From Flavobacteriales bacterium CG_4_9_14_3_um_filter_40_17 (lineage in GTDB: Bacteria; Bacteroidota; Bacteroidia; Flavobacteriales; Flavobacteriaceae), in NCBI GenBank assembly GCA_002790195.1, contig PFUR01000060.1, positions 1 to 45,801 on the forward strand: a DNA stretch of 45,801 nucleotides, given 5' to 3'. Below the pieces are notes generated by a model. The model saw only the letters and a list, made by a program, of their open reading frames with translations, did not search any database and was not told the origin of the DNA. The translations under genes and the position numbers were made by a program. Below, in pieces: positions 33,069-43,163 of this stretch. Each line of letters opens with the position of its first letter. Positions within the stretch are counted from its first letter, which is position 1.

Positions 33069-33632
33069 TTGTCCAAATCCAAACTTACAACATTAGAACT
33101 TGTCAAACTTGCCAAAGAAGGAAATCAACAGGCATTTAGCTTGTTGTTGGATATGCATTGGAATGAGGTGCTTTTTTATCACTTAAAAAGAAACTTGAAC
33201 GAAAATGATGCGGAAGATATTGTTATCCAAACTTTTTCGAAGGCTTTTGACAAAATAGAGACTTTTGATGAGCAGTATGTATTCAAAACATGGTTGATTG
33301 CTATTTCTAAAAACGTATATATTGATTTTTTAAGAAAGAAAAACGCATTGTCGAGTCTTGACATTCGACAAACCGAAGAATCGGAAATGCACAAAATCAT
33401 CGATGAGACACTTTCCCAAGAAGACGAATTGATACGCGAACAAAATTTAGCCGAACTTTTGTCCCTCATCAAAAAACTCAAACCTGCTTACCAAGAAGTC
33501 ATTCATCTGCGGTATTTTCAAGAAATGAGTTATTTAGAAATCGCGGCAAATCTGCAAGAACCAATCAACAACGTCAAAATAAAACTGCTGCGCGCCAAAA
33601 AACTTTTGGCAGGAATTATAAAGAAGAGTTGA
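33069..33632 (+). CDS. ECF RNA polymerase sigma factor
   Basis: A 187-residue ECF factor. Region 2 is AEDIVIQTFSKAFDKI and FKTWLIAISKNVYIDFLRKK; region 4 is LKPAYQEVIHLRYFQEMSYLEIAANL and VKIKLLRAKKLL. The start is TTG 33069. No anti-sigma gene follows; an MFS transporter starts 43 bases downstream. It has its own primary-sigma promoter. The third ECF gene in 27 kb of this window. Confidence 0.92.
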   Translation: MSKSKLTTLELVKLAKEGNQQAFSLLLDMHWNEVLFYHLKRNLNENDAEDIVIQTFSKAFDKIETFDEQYVFKTWLIAISKNVYIDFLRKKNALSSLDIRQTEESEMHKIIDETLSQEDELIREQNLAELLSLIKKLKPAYQEVIHLRYFQEMSYLEIAANLQEPINNVKIKLLRAKKLLAGIIKKS

Positions 33633-33675
33633 TTTATTTGATGCTTTTACTAATTTTGAATAAACTCATTTGCTC

Positions 33676-34920
33676 ATGCAAATCTTTACAACCCGACAAA
33701 AACTCAATCATCTTTTTTCTCTTCCTGTAGTTGTAGCCGCATTGGGGTATTTTGTCGATATCTACGATTTGTTGTTATTTGGGATTGTTCGTGTTCCCAG
33801 TTTAAAAGACTTAGGTTTAAATGTAGACGTGGCAGGTTCGATTATTCTCAATCATCAAATGGTTGGCTTGCTGATTGGCGGGATGCTTTGGGGGATTTTA
33901 GGAGATAAAAAGGGACGGCTTTCTGTTCTTTTTGGTTCTATATTTGTTTATTCAGCGGCAAATATTGCTTGTGGTTTTTTGCCTCAATTTTCTTTTGAAG
34001 ACAAAACCATGGTTTATGCATGGCTGCGATTCATAGCCGGAATCGGTTTGGCTGGCGAATTGGGTGCCGGCATCACCTTGGTTAGCGAATCTTTACCCAA
34101 AGAACTCCGTGCCATTGGCACTTCGATTGTGGCCGGATTTGGCCTCTTAGGCGCAGTAGTAGCTCAATTGACGGTCGAATTGTCCGGTGATTGGACTATT
34201 GCCTACTTTATTGGCGGAGGATTGGGATTGCTCTTGTTGCTATTGCGAATCGGTGTGGTTGAGTCCGGAATTTACACAGATATTCAACAGCGGGTGCATA
34301 TTCAAAAAGGTAATTTTTTAATGTTCTTCAACAATTCTGAGCGTTTTGTAAAATACTTGAAATGTATAGCCATAGGACTCCCTACGTGGTTTTGCATCGG
34401 GATATTGGCAGTGATGGGAAATCAATTTGCACCCGCGTTTGGCATCAAAGAAGTCAATCCGGGCAAAGCCATCATGTGGGCATACATCGGTATTTCTGCC
34501 GGTGATTTGGCCAGCGGATTTATTTCGCATTGGCTGAAATCTCGTAAAAAAGCTATTTTTTACATGATGCTTTTTACCATCATTGGTGTAAGTCTGATGT
34601 TATATGGTGGCACACGTTCCGAAAATATGTATTATTTCTACTGTGCTTGGCTCGGTATGGGCACCGGCTATTGGGCGATGTTTGTCACAGTTGGCGCGGA
34701 GCAGTTTGGCACCAATATCCGCAGTACGGCTGCAACCACGATTCCTAACATGGTTCGCGGTATGCTCGTGCCTATGATCTTGAGTTTTGATTTTTTGAAA
34801 GTACCATACGGAGTAGTTGCTTCAGCCACACTGGTTGGTGTCGTTGCTTTCGGATTGGGGATTTACGCAACCCTCACCATCCCTGAAACCCACAACAAGG
34901 ATTTGGACTATGTGGAATAA
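33676..34920 (+). CDS. MFS transporter, sugar-porter-like
   Basis: A 414-residue transporter with 12 predicted membrane helices. GDKKGRLS (loop 2-3) is the MFS signature, and an acidic DIYD in helix 1 is like that of SHS/sugar-porter types. Family substrates include organic acids and sugars; the substrate is unknown. ATG 33676 is chosen over the TTG at 33670. It may be read with the ECF gene. It converges on the dimethylargininase-like gene with 13 bases between. Confidence 0.88.
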   Translation: MQIFTTRQKLNHLFSLPVVVAALGYFVDIYDLLLFGIVRVPSLKDLGLNVDVAGSIILNHQMVGLLIGGMLWGILGDKKGRLSVLFGSIFVYSAANIACGFLPQFSFEDKTMVYAWLRFIAGIGLAGELGAGITLVSESLPKELRAIGTSIVAGFGLLGAVVAQLTVELSGDWTIAYFIGGGLGLLLLLLRIGVVESGIYTDIQQRVHIQKGNFLMFFNNSERFVKYLKCIAIGLPTWFCIGILAVMGNQFAPAFGIKEVNPGKAIMWAYIGISAGDLASGFISHWLKSRKKAIFYMMLFTIIGVSLMLYGGTRSENMYYFYCAWLGMGTGYWAMFVTVGAEQFGTNIRSTAATTIPNMVRGMLVPMILSFDFLKVPYGVVASATLVGVVAFGLGIYATLTIPETHNKDLDYVE

Positions 34921-34933
34921 TAGATTGCAACAA

Positions 34934-35851
34934 TCAGGATTTTCTCACTAACGGCAAAGTTGAACAGCGCAATAAACCTTCCTGTTTGCCAATTTCTGCA
35001 TAAGGTATTTTCTCTACGGTAAATCCTTGCTTTTCAAGCCAAGCGTTCAATCGGGTGAAATTTTGTTCCGATACCACCACATTCGTATCGATGGAAAACA
35101 CATTGCTGCACATTTCGTACATTTCGTTTTTATCAATGTGAAAAAGGTTTTCTTTACCAAACAGGTTGGTTAAAAACGCGTAATCTGCTTGGTTACTGAA
35201 GCCTTCTCGGTGGATGATACCATGATTCTTGCCCACAGGCTGAAAGCAACAATCCAAGTGCAGGGCATTGTCGCGCGCATTCGTCTTTGATTTGTTCAAG
35301 TCAAATTCTTTGATTTTTTTCCGAGGAAAGAGATCCTTCAAAAATTGGACACCTTTCATGTTTGTCCGTGCCGTAATCTGTTGTGGGTAATCTTCCCCTT
35401 TGTAGGTGCCGACAAAAACGAAATCATTCCACAGCATCACATCTCCACCTTCAAAATGGGTGTCTTGAGGAGCCTCGATTATATTCTTCGGATTGATTTG
35501 GCTCAATACAAATTGAATAGCTTCAATTTCATTTTCCCGATCGGGTAAAATATTCGATTTGACAAGTACATCATTGATTACAAATGCAATATCCCTGGTG
35601 AAAATTTGATTCAAATTTGGAATGATTTTCGGACGATAAACGGTAACGCCGTATTTTTTCAAAACCGTTTCAAAGGCATTCATTTCCTGAGTCATATCAT
35701 CTTCATTGGGATAAGTTCCCGACAATATATGTTCCAGTGATTTGGGGTCGTAAGCAGCTTCGGCGGTAGGAACCGAACCGTTTTTTTCGGCCGTTCCTAA
35801 AACGACTGCCAAAAGTTTGGAAGTTTCGTCTTGAATGTTGAGTGTTATCAT
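34934..35851 (-). CDS. Dimethylargininase/amidinotransferase-like enzyme
   Basis: A 305-residue beta/alpha-propeller enzyme of the guanidine-modifying superfamily that would act on arginine-like substrates through a covalent thiouronium intermediate. Visible active-site features: the nucleophile C296 in LLRCSTLPLVRK, histidine in NALHLDCCF, and the acidic residue of FEGGDVMLW. TRDIAFVI is a further family block. The start is ATG 35851. It is downstream of gltA, a pairing seen in other flavobacteria, but a terminator intervenes. DDAH versus agmatine or arginine deiminase activity cannot be told. Confidence 0.85.
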   Translation of the reverse strand: MITLNIQDETSKLLAVVLGTAEKNGSVPTAEAAYDPKSLEHILSGTYPNEDDMTQEMNAFETVLKKYGVTVYRPKIIPNLNQIFTRDIAFVINDVLVKSNILPDRENEIEAIQFVLSQINPKNIIEAPQDTHFEGGDVMLWNDFVFVGTYKGEDYPQQITARTNMKGVQFLKDLFPRKKIKEFDLNKSKTNARDNALHLDCCFQPVGKNHGIIHREGFSNQADYAFLTNLFGKENLFHIDKNEMYEMCSNVFSIDTNVVVSEQNFTRLNAWLEKQGFTVEKIPYAEIGKQEGLLRCSTLPLVRKS

Positions 35852-35878
35852 AAATGTTTTTCTCAATCAAAAATAACC

Positions 35879-35906
35879 AAAAAAGCTCTACCGTAAGAAG
35901 AGCTTT
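35879..35906 (-). terminator. Rho-independent terminator after gltA
   Basis: On the minus strand AAAGCTCT and AGAGCTTT pair around a 9-base loop and run into six T (plus-strand A 35879-35884). It is 25 bases past the gltA stop and 28 bases before the start of the downstream enzyme. Confidence 0.85.
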
Positions 35907-35930
35907 ATGTTAAGATTAGTAAAATAATAA

Positions 35931-37214
35931 TTAACGTTTATCAACGGATACAAAGGGCCTAAGGGTGTGCCCGGTATAAATTTGCCTTGGCCTTCCGATG
36001 GGTTCTTTTCTCAAACGCATTTCTCGCCATTGTGCAATCCAGCCCGGTAGCCGGCCCAAAGCAAACATAACAGTAAACATATTTGTTGGGATTCCCAAGC
36101 TGCGATATATAATTCCTGAGTAAAAATCGACATTCGGATAGAGTTTTCTCTCTACAAAATAGGGATCTTCCAATGCTTCTTTCTCAAGGCCTTTTGCGAT
36201 TTCTAAGACTGGATCGTTAATGCCTAAGCTCATCAACACCTCGTCAGCCGCTTTCTTGATAATTTTGGCGCGGGGATCAAAGTTTTTGTAAACTCGGTGA
36301 CCAAAGCCCATCAAGCGAAACGGGTCTTCTTTGTCTTTGGCTTTTGCCATGTATTTTTTGGTATCGCCTCCGTCTTCTTTGATGGCTTCTAACATTTCTA
36401 TTACTGCTTGGTTAGCACCCCCGTGAAGTGGTCCCCAGAGAGCTGAAATACCCGCAGATAAGGAAGCAAACAAACCAGCGTGTGATGAACCGACTATGCG
36501 GACGGTTGAAGTTGAACAGTTTTGCTCGTGGTCGGCATGCAAGATTAATAATTTATCCAAAGCGTTGACCACAACCGGATTTACTTTGTATTCTTTGTTT
36601 GGTTTTTTGAACATCATCTTTGCAATGTTTTCCACATAGCCCAAATCTTCATCTCCATATTCGAGTGGCAAACCCTGATGTTTGCGATGCGTCCAAGCTA
36701 CCAACACGGGAAACTTACCTAAAATTTTCACGATGGCTTTGTAGATAGCTTCTTCTGAAGTAACATTGACAGAAGAAGGATTAAAAGCAATGAGTGCACT
36801 TGTCAGTGAAGATAAAACACCCATCGGATGGGCGGATTGAGGAAAGCCGTCCAATATTTTTTTCATATCCTCGGCAATGATAGATTGCTCGCGGATGTCG
36901 TTGTGAAATTTTTCTAATTGAGAATAGGTCGGCAATTCGCCAAAAATAAGCAAATAACAAACTTCGAGGAAATCGGCTTTTTCGGCTAATTCTTCAATCG
37001 AATAACCCCGGTAGCGAAGAATTCCCTTTTCCCCGTCCAAAAAAGTTATGTCGCTATAGCATGCCCCGGTGTTTTTAAAACCAGGGTCAATTGTGATAGC
37101 TCCCGAGAGATCTCTAAATTTACTAATATCGATGGCTATTTCGTTTTCGGATCCCAAAACGATGGGAAGTTCATATTTTTTTCCATTGATTTCAATGGTA
37201 GCAATATTTGACAT
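35931..37214 (-). CDS. gltA: Citrate synthase
   Basis: A 427-residue type II (hexameric-like) citrate synthase joining oxaloacetate and acetyl-CoA. Catalytic histidines lie in the block HADHEQNCSTSTVRIVGSSHAG and in GFGHRVYKNFDPRA; the aspartate is in NVDFYSGIIYR. Length fits the E. coli-like form with an N-terminal domain (ATIEINGKKYELPI). It is the first gene upstream of the dimethylargininase-like gene. A 104-base AT-rich gap separates it from the MFS gene and presumably holds its promoter. Confidence 0.97.
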   Translation of the reverse strand: MSNIATIEINGKKYELPIVLGSENEIAIDISKFRDLSGAITIDPGFKNTGACYSDITFLDGEKGILRYRGYSIEELAEKADFLEVCYLLIFGELPTYSQLEKFHNDIREQSIIAEDMKKILDGFPQSAHPMGVLSSLTSALIAFNPSSVNVTSEEAIYKAIVKILGKFPVLVAWTHRKHQGLPLEYGDEDLGYVENIAKMMFKKPNKEYKVNPVVVNALDKLLILHADHEQNCSTSTVRIVGSSHAGLFASLSAGISALWGPLHGGANQAVIEMLEAIKEDGGDTKKYMAKAKDKEDPFRLMGFGHRVYKNFDPRAKIIKKAADEVLMSLGINDPVLEIAKGLEKEALEDPYFVERKLYPNVDFYSGIIYRSLGIPTNMFTVMFALGRLPGWIAQWREMRLRKEPIGRPRQIYTGHTLRPFVSVDKR

Positions 37215-37318
37215 AAAAAATGATTTATTGTTAAATAAAAAGAGTGTATTGCGAACTTACAAAAAATAATGCTATTTATGGACTAATAAGTAGCTTAAAA
37301 ATGTCATAAATTTAGCTT

Positions 37319-38500
37319 TTAGATTTTGTGAAATCCTTTGTAGAGATACAATAGAGTCCCGCCGAAAATAAAAGCATAGACGGTCGAAAATTGAAATAGG
37401 GCAGAGAGAGAATAATCTGCATTCAAAAAACCGATGACATTGGCACTAAAACCGGTTCCCAATTGCAAGGCAGCTACCAAAAATCCAGATACAAGAGCAG
37501 CATTTTTTGGGAAGTCAGCAGTAGCATTGCTGAACGATTTAGGCAACATAAACGAAATTACCAAACCGCCCAACGCCATGGCGCAAAGATAAAGCACTTC
37601 GGAATTGGCCAGTGGCAACAAATAGAACAACAATGCCAACACAAAGGGTGCAGATACGTATAGCCAATTGGTTTTAAACTTGAGTGCCAACAGGGCAAAT
37701 AGTATTCTACCAACGGCAACCGAGCCCCAAAAAAGGGACAATCCAAGCGATGCCTTGGCTATGGAAAGTCCGCCTTGTTTCTCTAAGAAAACCGAACCCC
37801 AACTTCCAAAAGTAGCCTCACACGCACCGTAAAAAAATACAGCGGTAATGTACCACCACAGTCTGCCAGAAATTTTGAACCTTACAGTATCTGCCGAAAC
37901 TTCCATTTCAGCAGTTTCTGTCTCTAATTTTAGAGGTAATCGCCAAGTGAAAATTAATAGAAGCAACAAAATTATAGAAGTAACTAAAGAAGCACCCCAC
38001 CACATTTCTAAGGAAGTAAAATAGCTAATGAGCAAGGGTGAAGTGGCCGTGCCTATTCCCAAGAAAAAATGCAGTGCCGTAAGTGCAGAAGTTTCTTTAC
38101 CAACGAATAACTGGTAAGCAAAAGGATTGAGTGCCGTAAGACTAAACCCAAAACCGATTCCCAAAAATCCAGTAGCCACTAATACCATCACAAAAGCGGC
38201 AGTAACATTGCCTTCTAAACCTTGGCTGGCGGTTAGCAAAGCTGTTGAAAGCACCAAAGCAAACAATCCGTAGAGCAATACTTTTTTCATGCCGATTTTG
38301 TCTGCCAATTTCGATGCATACAAAGATGAAAGAATCGCCATGATAATTTGAGGCGTAAAAATACTACCGAACTGACTGCTCGAAAATCCGTGATGTTCAA
38401 CACTTGTTAAGATGCTTCCTGCTGCCGGAAAAAGCACCAATGCCACGCCGGTCATAAAGCCCCCCAAATAGATGGCTATTACTTGTTTTGTTTTTTCCAA
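37319..38500 (-). CDS. MFS transporter at the end of the carbohydrate operon
   Basis: A 393-residue transporter with 12 predicted membrane helices; the loop KLADKIGMKK is the MFS signature in the first half. The start lies three bases after the amylo-glucosidase stop, so it is co-transcribed with the two glycoside hydrolases and likely imports their product, such as glucose or an oligosaccharide. The substrate is inferred from context only. Confidence 0.88.
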   Translation of the reverse strand: MEKTKQVIAIYLGGFMTGVALVLFPAAGSILTSVEHHGFSSSQFGSIFTPQIIMAILSSLYASKLADKIGMKKVLLYGLFALVLSTALLTASQGLEGNVTAAFVMVLVATGFLGIGFGFSLTALNPFAYQLFVGKETSALTALHFFLGIGTATSPLLISYFTSLEMWWGASLVTSIILLLLLIFTWRLPLKLETETAEMEVSADTVRFKISGRLWWYITAVFFYGACEATFGSWGSVFLEKQGGLSIAKASLGLSLFWGSVAVGRILFALLALKFKTNWLYVSAPFVLALLFYLLPLANSEVLYLCAMALGGLVISFMLPKSFSNATADFPKNAALVSGFLVAALQLGTGFSANVIGFLNADYSLSALFQFSTVYAFIFGGTLLYLYKGFHKI

Positions 38501-38503
38501 AGT

Positions 38504-40453
38504 TTACTGTTTTTGAAGCATATACATCATTCTAATTAGTGCCGACACAGACCACGCCTGCTGGATGGTGCCTTTGCCTTGGTTCGGTTCTAAACCATCA
38601 AAAACTTCAGAGATGCCACCAAAACAATTTTCGTTGTAGAAATGCCGCTTCAAAGTACCAAGCAATGATTCTATGCGGGCGTTACTTTGGGGATTTTTAC
38701 CATATACCTTAAGAAAGGCCTCGGCATACTCACTCATCAAAAAAGGCCAAACCGTTCCTTGGTGATAGGCCAAATCGCGAGACCAAACATCACCGCCATA
38801 AGTAGGTTTAAAATCGGAATGTCCGGGGTCGAGCGTCCGCAATCCGAAAGGGGTTAATAGTTTTTCACTCACCACATCCAGTACTTTTTGCTGTTGCTCG
38901 TGATTCAAAACCGTAAACGGCAGACTCACCGCATAAATCTGGTTGCATCGCAAAGAATCATCAACCGAAGTTGTGGGTAAAACCACATCGTTCAAGTATC
39001 CCTTTTCGTTGAAAAAGAACGGTGCAAAATTCGATTCAAACTTGGTGATGCTGTCATTAACCGAGGTTATAAGTTCATCATTCAAATTTAAGCTGGATTG
39101 AAAATAGTGATAGATTTTCAAGACATTGTACCACAACGCCTGAATCTCCACTGGGCAACCGTGCCGGGCTGTTACGACGAAATCTCCAATGCGTGCATCC
39201 ATCCAAGTCAATTGTGCAATGCCTTCGCCTCCGTAAATGAAACCTTCGGGGGTTTCATGGATGTTGTAGCGGGTTTGGGTTTTGTGGTAATGGATGATTT
39301 CTGTCAGTTTGTCGAAAGCATTTCGAATCAATTCATCATCCTTGAATTTTTGATGGTATTCGTAAAGCACCACAAAAAGCCATAGTGTTGCATCGATGGT
39401 GTTGTATTCCACTTCATCGTTGGGCGAATCGGGAAAGCGGTTGGGCAACATGCCTTCATCGATATGGTTGAGAAACGTTTTTAAAATGGATTTACAAACA
39501 TCCTGTTTACCGGTATCGATGCACAGACCGCGCATAGCAATCATTGAATCGCGCCCCCAATCGGTAAACCAGTGATAGCCGGCAATGATGGAATGACTTT
39601 CGGTCGATTTCCGCTCCACGATAAACTGATCTCCAGACACGAGCAAATCGTTCAGAAAGCAATCGTCTGTGAGTCGAAGGGATTCATATCTTTCTATTGC
39701 TGATGCTTTTAGTTTGGTGCCGTCGGCATGAACTATAGCTTCATCCGTAGAAAAAATTAGCTGGGTTATCTGACCGGGTTTGAGTTGAATTTCCACAAAC
39801 CCAATTTTAAAGGTATCTTCAATTGGGTCTAAACCGCGGCTTTGTTCTTTTTCGTAAACGAAATTTTTATACCAATTGGGTTGGCTCACAAAAATTCCAT
39901 CGTGTTTTGTGAATAGTGGGTTGGCACCAAAATAGGCATACGTTTTCAAGAAACCTTCCTGCGATTCGGTGTAGAAATTGGTGTGTTGATTTTCCCGCAT
40001 ATTGCCGTGATAATCTCTGTGATTTAAGAAAATAGCAACACGAATACCAATAGATTGTTTACCTGTGTTTTCGTATTCCACCACGGTAGTATTTTCTCCA
40101 TACACCATAAAAACGGTTTTAGATAGCGAAAATTCCGGACTTGCATAAACGGCTTTCGGGAAAGGAAACCGTTCAAAATTGGTAAGGTATTGATAGCCTT
40201 TCGGATTCACGGCATGTTCAAATTTATTGGACGAAAGTTCAAAAGTTTGATTATTGACTTCGACTGTTTCTTCTACTTTTGAAACCAGCAGCACCCGTTG
40301 GGTAGGCGGATTTAGCGATGCCACCAACAAACCGTGATAGCGGCGCGTGTTGGCACCCGAAAGTGAGCCAGAGGCATAACCGCCCAATCCGTTGGTTACA
40401 ATCCATTCTTTGTTTGCAAGCGATTCGTATTTTGGGTTTACAAAATTGATCAT
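38504..40453 (-). CDS. Amylo-alpha-1,6-glucosidase/glycogen-debranching-type enzyme
   Basis: A 649-residue (alpha/alpha)6-barrel glucosidase. The N-terminal GDE_N domain begins EWIVTNGLGGYASGS; ANTRRYHGLL is the conserved sugar-binding block. The catalytic barrel has WFTDWGRDSMIAMRGL, DATLWLFVVLYEY, TWMDARIGDFVVT and YHQGTVWPFLMSEYAEA, the usual debranching-enzyme motifs. No signal peptide, so it is cytoplasmic. Its start overlaps the stop of the GH63-like gene by four bases (ATGA). Substrate probably alpha-glucans or related oligosaccharides. Confidence 0.92.
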   Translation of the reverse strand: MINFVNPKYESLANKEWIVTNGLGGYASGSLSGANTRRYHGLLVASLNPPTQRVLLVSKVEETVEVNNQTFELSSNKFEHAVNPKGYQYLTNFERFPFPKAVYASPEFSLSKTVFMVYGENTTVVEYENTGKQSIGIRVAIFLNHRDYHGNMRENQHTNFYTESQEGFLKTYAYFGANPLFTKHDGIFVSQPNWYKNFVYEKEQSRGLDPIEDTFKIGFVEIQLKPGQITQLIFSTDEAIVHADGTKLKASAIERYESLRLTDDCFLNDLLVSGDQFIVERKSTESHSIIAGYHWFTDWGRDSMIAMRGLCIDTGKQDVCKSILKTFLNHIDEGMLPNRFPDSPNDEVEYNTIDATLWLFVVLYEYHQKFKDDELIRNAFDKLTEIIHYHKTQTRYNIHETPEGFIYGGEGIAQLTWMDARIGDFVVTARHGCPVEIQALWYNVLKIYHYFQSSLNLNDELITSVNDSITKFESNFAPFFFNEKGYLNDVVLPTTSVDDSLRCNQIYAVSLPFTVLNHEQQQKVLDVVSEKLLTPFGLRTLDPGHSDFKPTYGGDVWSRDLAYHQGTVWPFLMSEYAEAFLKVYGKNPQSNARIESLLGTLKRHFYNENCFGGISEVFDGLEPNQGKGTIQQAWSVSALIRMMYMLQKQ

Positions 40454-43101
40454 TTGTTTTCTTTATTTAGTTTACCTGCAATGAGCTCGGCTACCAATCC
40501 TGTCCATCCGGTTTGATGTGAGGCACCCACACCACGGCCATTATCGCCGTGGAAATATTCGTAAAAGAGCACCAATTCCTTAAAATACGGATCTTTTTCA
40601 TACATATCGTGAAGCGCATGTGCAGGACGTTTTCCAGTGTCGTCTTTTTCAAATATTTTGATGAGGTTCGCAGAAATATCATCGGCAACGCCTCCCAATC
40701 GGCATAGATTTCCTTGATCGGTAGGGCAGGAAACGTGCATTTCACCATTATAAAACCGATCCAATTCTTTCAGCGATTGAATGAGCAAATAATTCATGGG
40801 CATCCAGATAGGGCCGCGCCAGTTCGAGTTCCCACCGAATAAGCTAGTTGTTGACTCCGCAGGTTCGTAAGTCAATCCAAAATCTTGCCCTTCAATGTTC
40901 ACCACATATGGAGTTTCATGTTTTTTGGATACGGCCCGAATACCGAACGGAGAAAAAAATTCATCCTGAGAAAGCAAACTTTTCAACACGCGCTCCAAAC
41001 GCTCTTTTGGCACCAGAGAAAGCAGCATATCGCCACCATCATTAAAGGTATCCATGACCAAATGTTTGGCATTTTCACGTTGGTATTTTTTAAACCATAA
41101 AAGCCGTCTCTTAAAATCAGGTAGTTTTTCCAACCGCTCATTATCCACAACCAAGGTGGCGAAAAGCGTACTCAAACCCACTAGTGATCTCACTTTTAGA
41201 GGAATATAATTTCCGTCGGGCAACCCAAGCACATCATAGAAAAAACCGTCTTCCTCGTCCCAAGAACCAGTCCATTCCTCTGAACGTTGATTTAAAGCCT
41301 CTGCGATATAGACAAAATGTTCCAAAAATTTGGTAGCTACATCCTCGAAACCAATCGGGTCTTCTTGGGCAATCTCGAGTGCCATATCCAGCATATTCAA
41401 ACTGTACATCGCCATCCAACTCGTGCCATCGGCTTGTTCTAAATGGCCACCACCAGGAATGGCCGAACTGCGGTCGAACACTCCAATGTTGTCCAATCCC
41501 AAAAATCCGCCTTCAAAAATATTGTTGTCTTTATAATCCTTTCGGTTAACCCACCAAGTGAAATTGATAAGCAGTTTTTGAAATACTTTTTTAAGGAAAT
41601 TCACATCGCCTTTTCCAGTTTTTTCTTTATCTAAACGATAGACTTGCAAACAACCCCAAGCATGTACGGGCGGATTCACATCGCCAAAAGCCCATTCATA
41701 AGCAGGCAGTTGCCCGTTGGGTTTCATGTACCACTCACGCAGAAATAAAACGAGTTGTTCTTTGGCAAAATTAGCATCGACCATAGCCAAAGGCACACAG
41801 TGAAAAGCCAAGTCCCAAGCTGCATACCAGGGATATTCCCATTTGTCGGGCATGGAAATGATGTCTTGATTGTTGAGTGTTTTCCAGTTGGAATTGCGTC
41901 CCTTTTTTCGACCTTCAGGAGGAGGTACTTGTCCTTTATCACCGTTGAGCCACTGCGGGATGTCTATGTAGTAGTACTGCTTGGACCACAACATTCCTGC
42001 AAAAGCTTGGCGTTGAATGTTGGCCAAATCGGGATGTGTTTCCGGATTGGTGAATGTTTTGTAAAATTCATCAGCCTCTTGAAGTCTTTCTTTAAATACT
42101 TTATCAAAAGTTGCCTTTAAGGGATTTGTTTTCGCTTGTTTTTTTGTCAATTTAAACTTAAATACCACCGATTTTCCAGCAGGCACAACCCTTTCATAGA
42201 GTGGAGAAAATTTGGTGCCTTGGGTTATCTCATCAAACTTAGTATAATGGCCAGAGATAACGGCATCATTAATCGCATCTTTGGGTCGGTCAGTGCTGTT
42301 AGGCTGGCCGTAGAGCCGTTCGGTATTGGTTTCATTTTCAGCGAAAAGTGTCCGATCTGGATTTTCAAAATAGAAAAAATAATCTCCTAATTTGGAATGA
42401 TGCGCTTTCACTTCAGAAAAATCTTTTTCCGTTTTTAGCAATTCTAAAACGGGTTTTTCCTTTTGCAAGCCGAAGCTCCACAAATTGGTAAACCAAAAAT
42501 TGGGTAAAACCGAAATAGGTGCCTCTTCATCGCTTCGGTTGTAAACGCTTATTTTGATAAGTAAATCCTCTTCATCGGCTTTGGCGTATTCGGTATAAAC
42601 ATCAAAATATTTTTGATTGTCGAACACACCCGTATCTAGGATTTCAAATTCGGTTTCCTGTTTAGAACGATTTCGGTTCGTTTGCACCAATTGTTCATAC
42701 GGAAAAGCAGCATGCGGATATTTGTACAAATGCTTCATGTAGGAATGGGTGGGCGTGCTATCCAGATAATAGTACAACTCCTTAACATCTTCGGCGTGAT
42801 TGCCTTGCGGACCTGTAAGCCCAAAAAGACGTTCTTTGATGATGGGATCTTTGCCGTTCCAAAGTGCCACGGCAAAGTTAAGGCGGTTAAGGCTGTCGGT
42901 TATGCCGGCAATGCCATCTTCACCCCAGCGATAGACCCGACTGCGAGCATGGTCGTGTGGAAAATAATCCCATGCTTCACCGTGTTCGCTGTAATCTTCG
43001 CGAACCGTGCCCCATTGGCGTTCACTGAGGTATGGACCCCATTTTAGCCAATTTTTCCCTTCTTTGTAGTGGGAATCCAAACGTTCTTGTTCCTTGTTCA
43101 T
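40450..43101 (-). CDS. GH63-like (MGH1-type) glucosidase
   Basis: An 883-residue cytoplasmic glycoside hydrolase. The N-terminus WLKWGPYLSERQWGTVREDYS is highly characteristic of the bacterial mannosyl-oligosaccharide glucosidase-like group, and the C-terminal (alpha/alpha)6-barrel has MPDKWEYPWYAAWDLAFH, LDNIGVFDRSS and NWRGPIWMPMNYLL. Members act on alpha-linked glucosides or glucosylglycerate-type substrates. It sits inside the carbohydrate operon, overlapping the amylo-glucosidase gene by four bases. The exact substrate is unknown. Confidence 0.92.
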   Translation of the reverse strand: MNKEQERLDSHYKEGKNWLKWGPYLSERQWGTVREDYSEHGEAWDYFPHDHARSRVYRWGEDGIAGITDSLNRLNFAVALWNGKDPIIKERLFGLTGPQGNHAEDVKELYYYLDSTPTHSYMKHLYKYPHAAFPYEQLVQTNRNRSKQETEFEILDTGVFDNQKYFDVYTEYAKADEEDLLIKISVYNRSDEEAPISVLPNFWFTNLWSFGLQKEKPVLELLKTEKDFSEVKAHHSKLGDYFFYFENPDRTLFAENETNTERLYGQPNSTDRPKDAINDAVISGHYTKFDEITQGTKFSPLYERVVPAGKSVVFKFKLTKKQAKTNPLKATFDKVFKERLQEADEFYKTFTNPETHPDLANIQRQAFAGMLWSKQYYYIDIPQWLNGDKGQVPPPEGRKKGRNSNWKTLNNQDIISMPDKWEYPWYAAWDLAFHCVPLAMVDANFAKEQLVLFLREWYMKPNGQLPAYEWAFGDVNPPVHAWGCLQVYRLDKEKTGKGDVNFLKKVFQKLLINFTWWVNRKDYKDNNIFEGGFLGLDNIGVFDRSSAIPGGGHLEQADGTSWMAMYSLNMLDMALEIAQEDPIGFEDVATKFLEHFVYIAEALNQRSEEWTGSWDEEDGFFYDVLGLPDGNYIPLKVRSLVGLSTLFATLVVDNERLEKLPDFKRRLLWFKKYQRENAKHLVMDTFNDGGDMLLSLVPKERLERVLKSLLSQDEFFSPFGIRAVSKKHETPYVVNIEGQDFGLTYEPAESTTSLFGGNSNWRGPIWMPMNYLLIQSLKELDRFYNGEMHVSCPTDQGNLCRLGGVADDISANLIKIFEKDDTGKRPAHALHDMYEKDPYFKELVLFYEYFHGDNGRGVGASHQTGWTGLVAELIAGKLNKENK

Positions 43102-43163
43102 TTCTTGTGCTATTTATGCAACTAATTGCTTTATTATTGTTTGTATGATATTCAAAAATTGAA

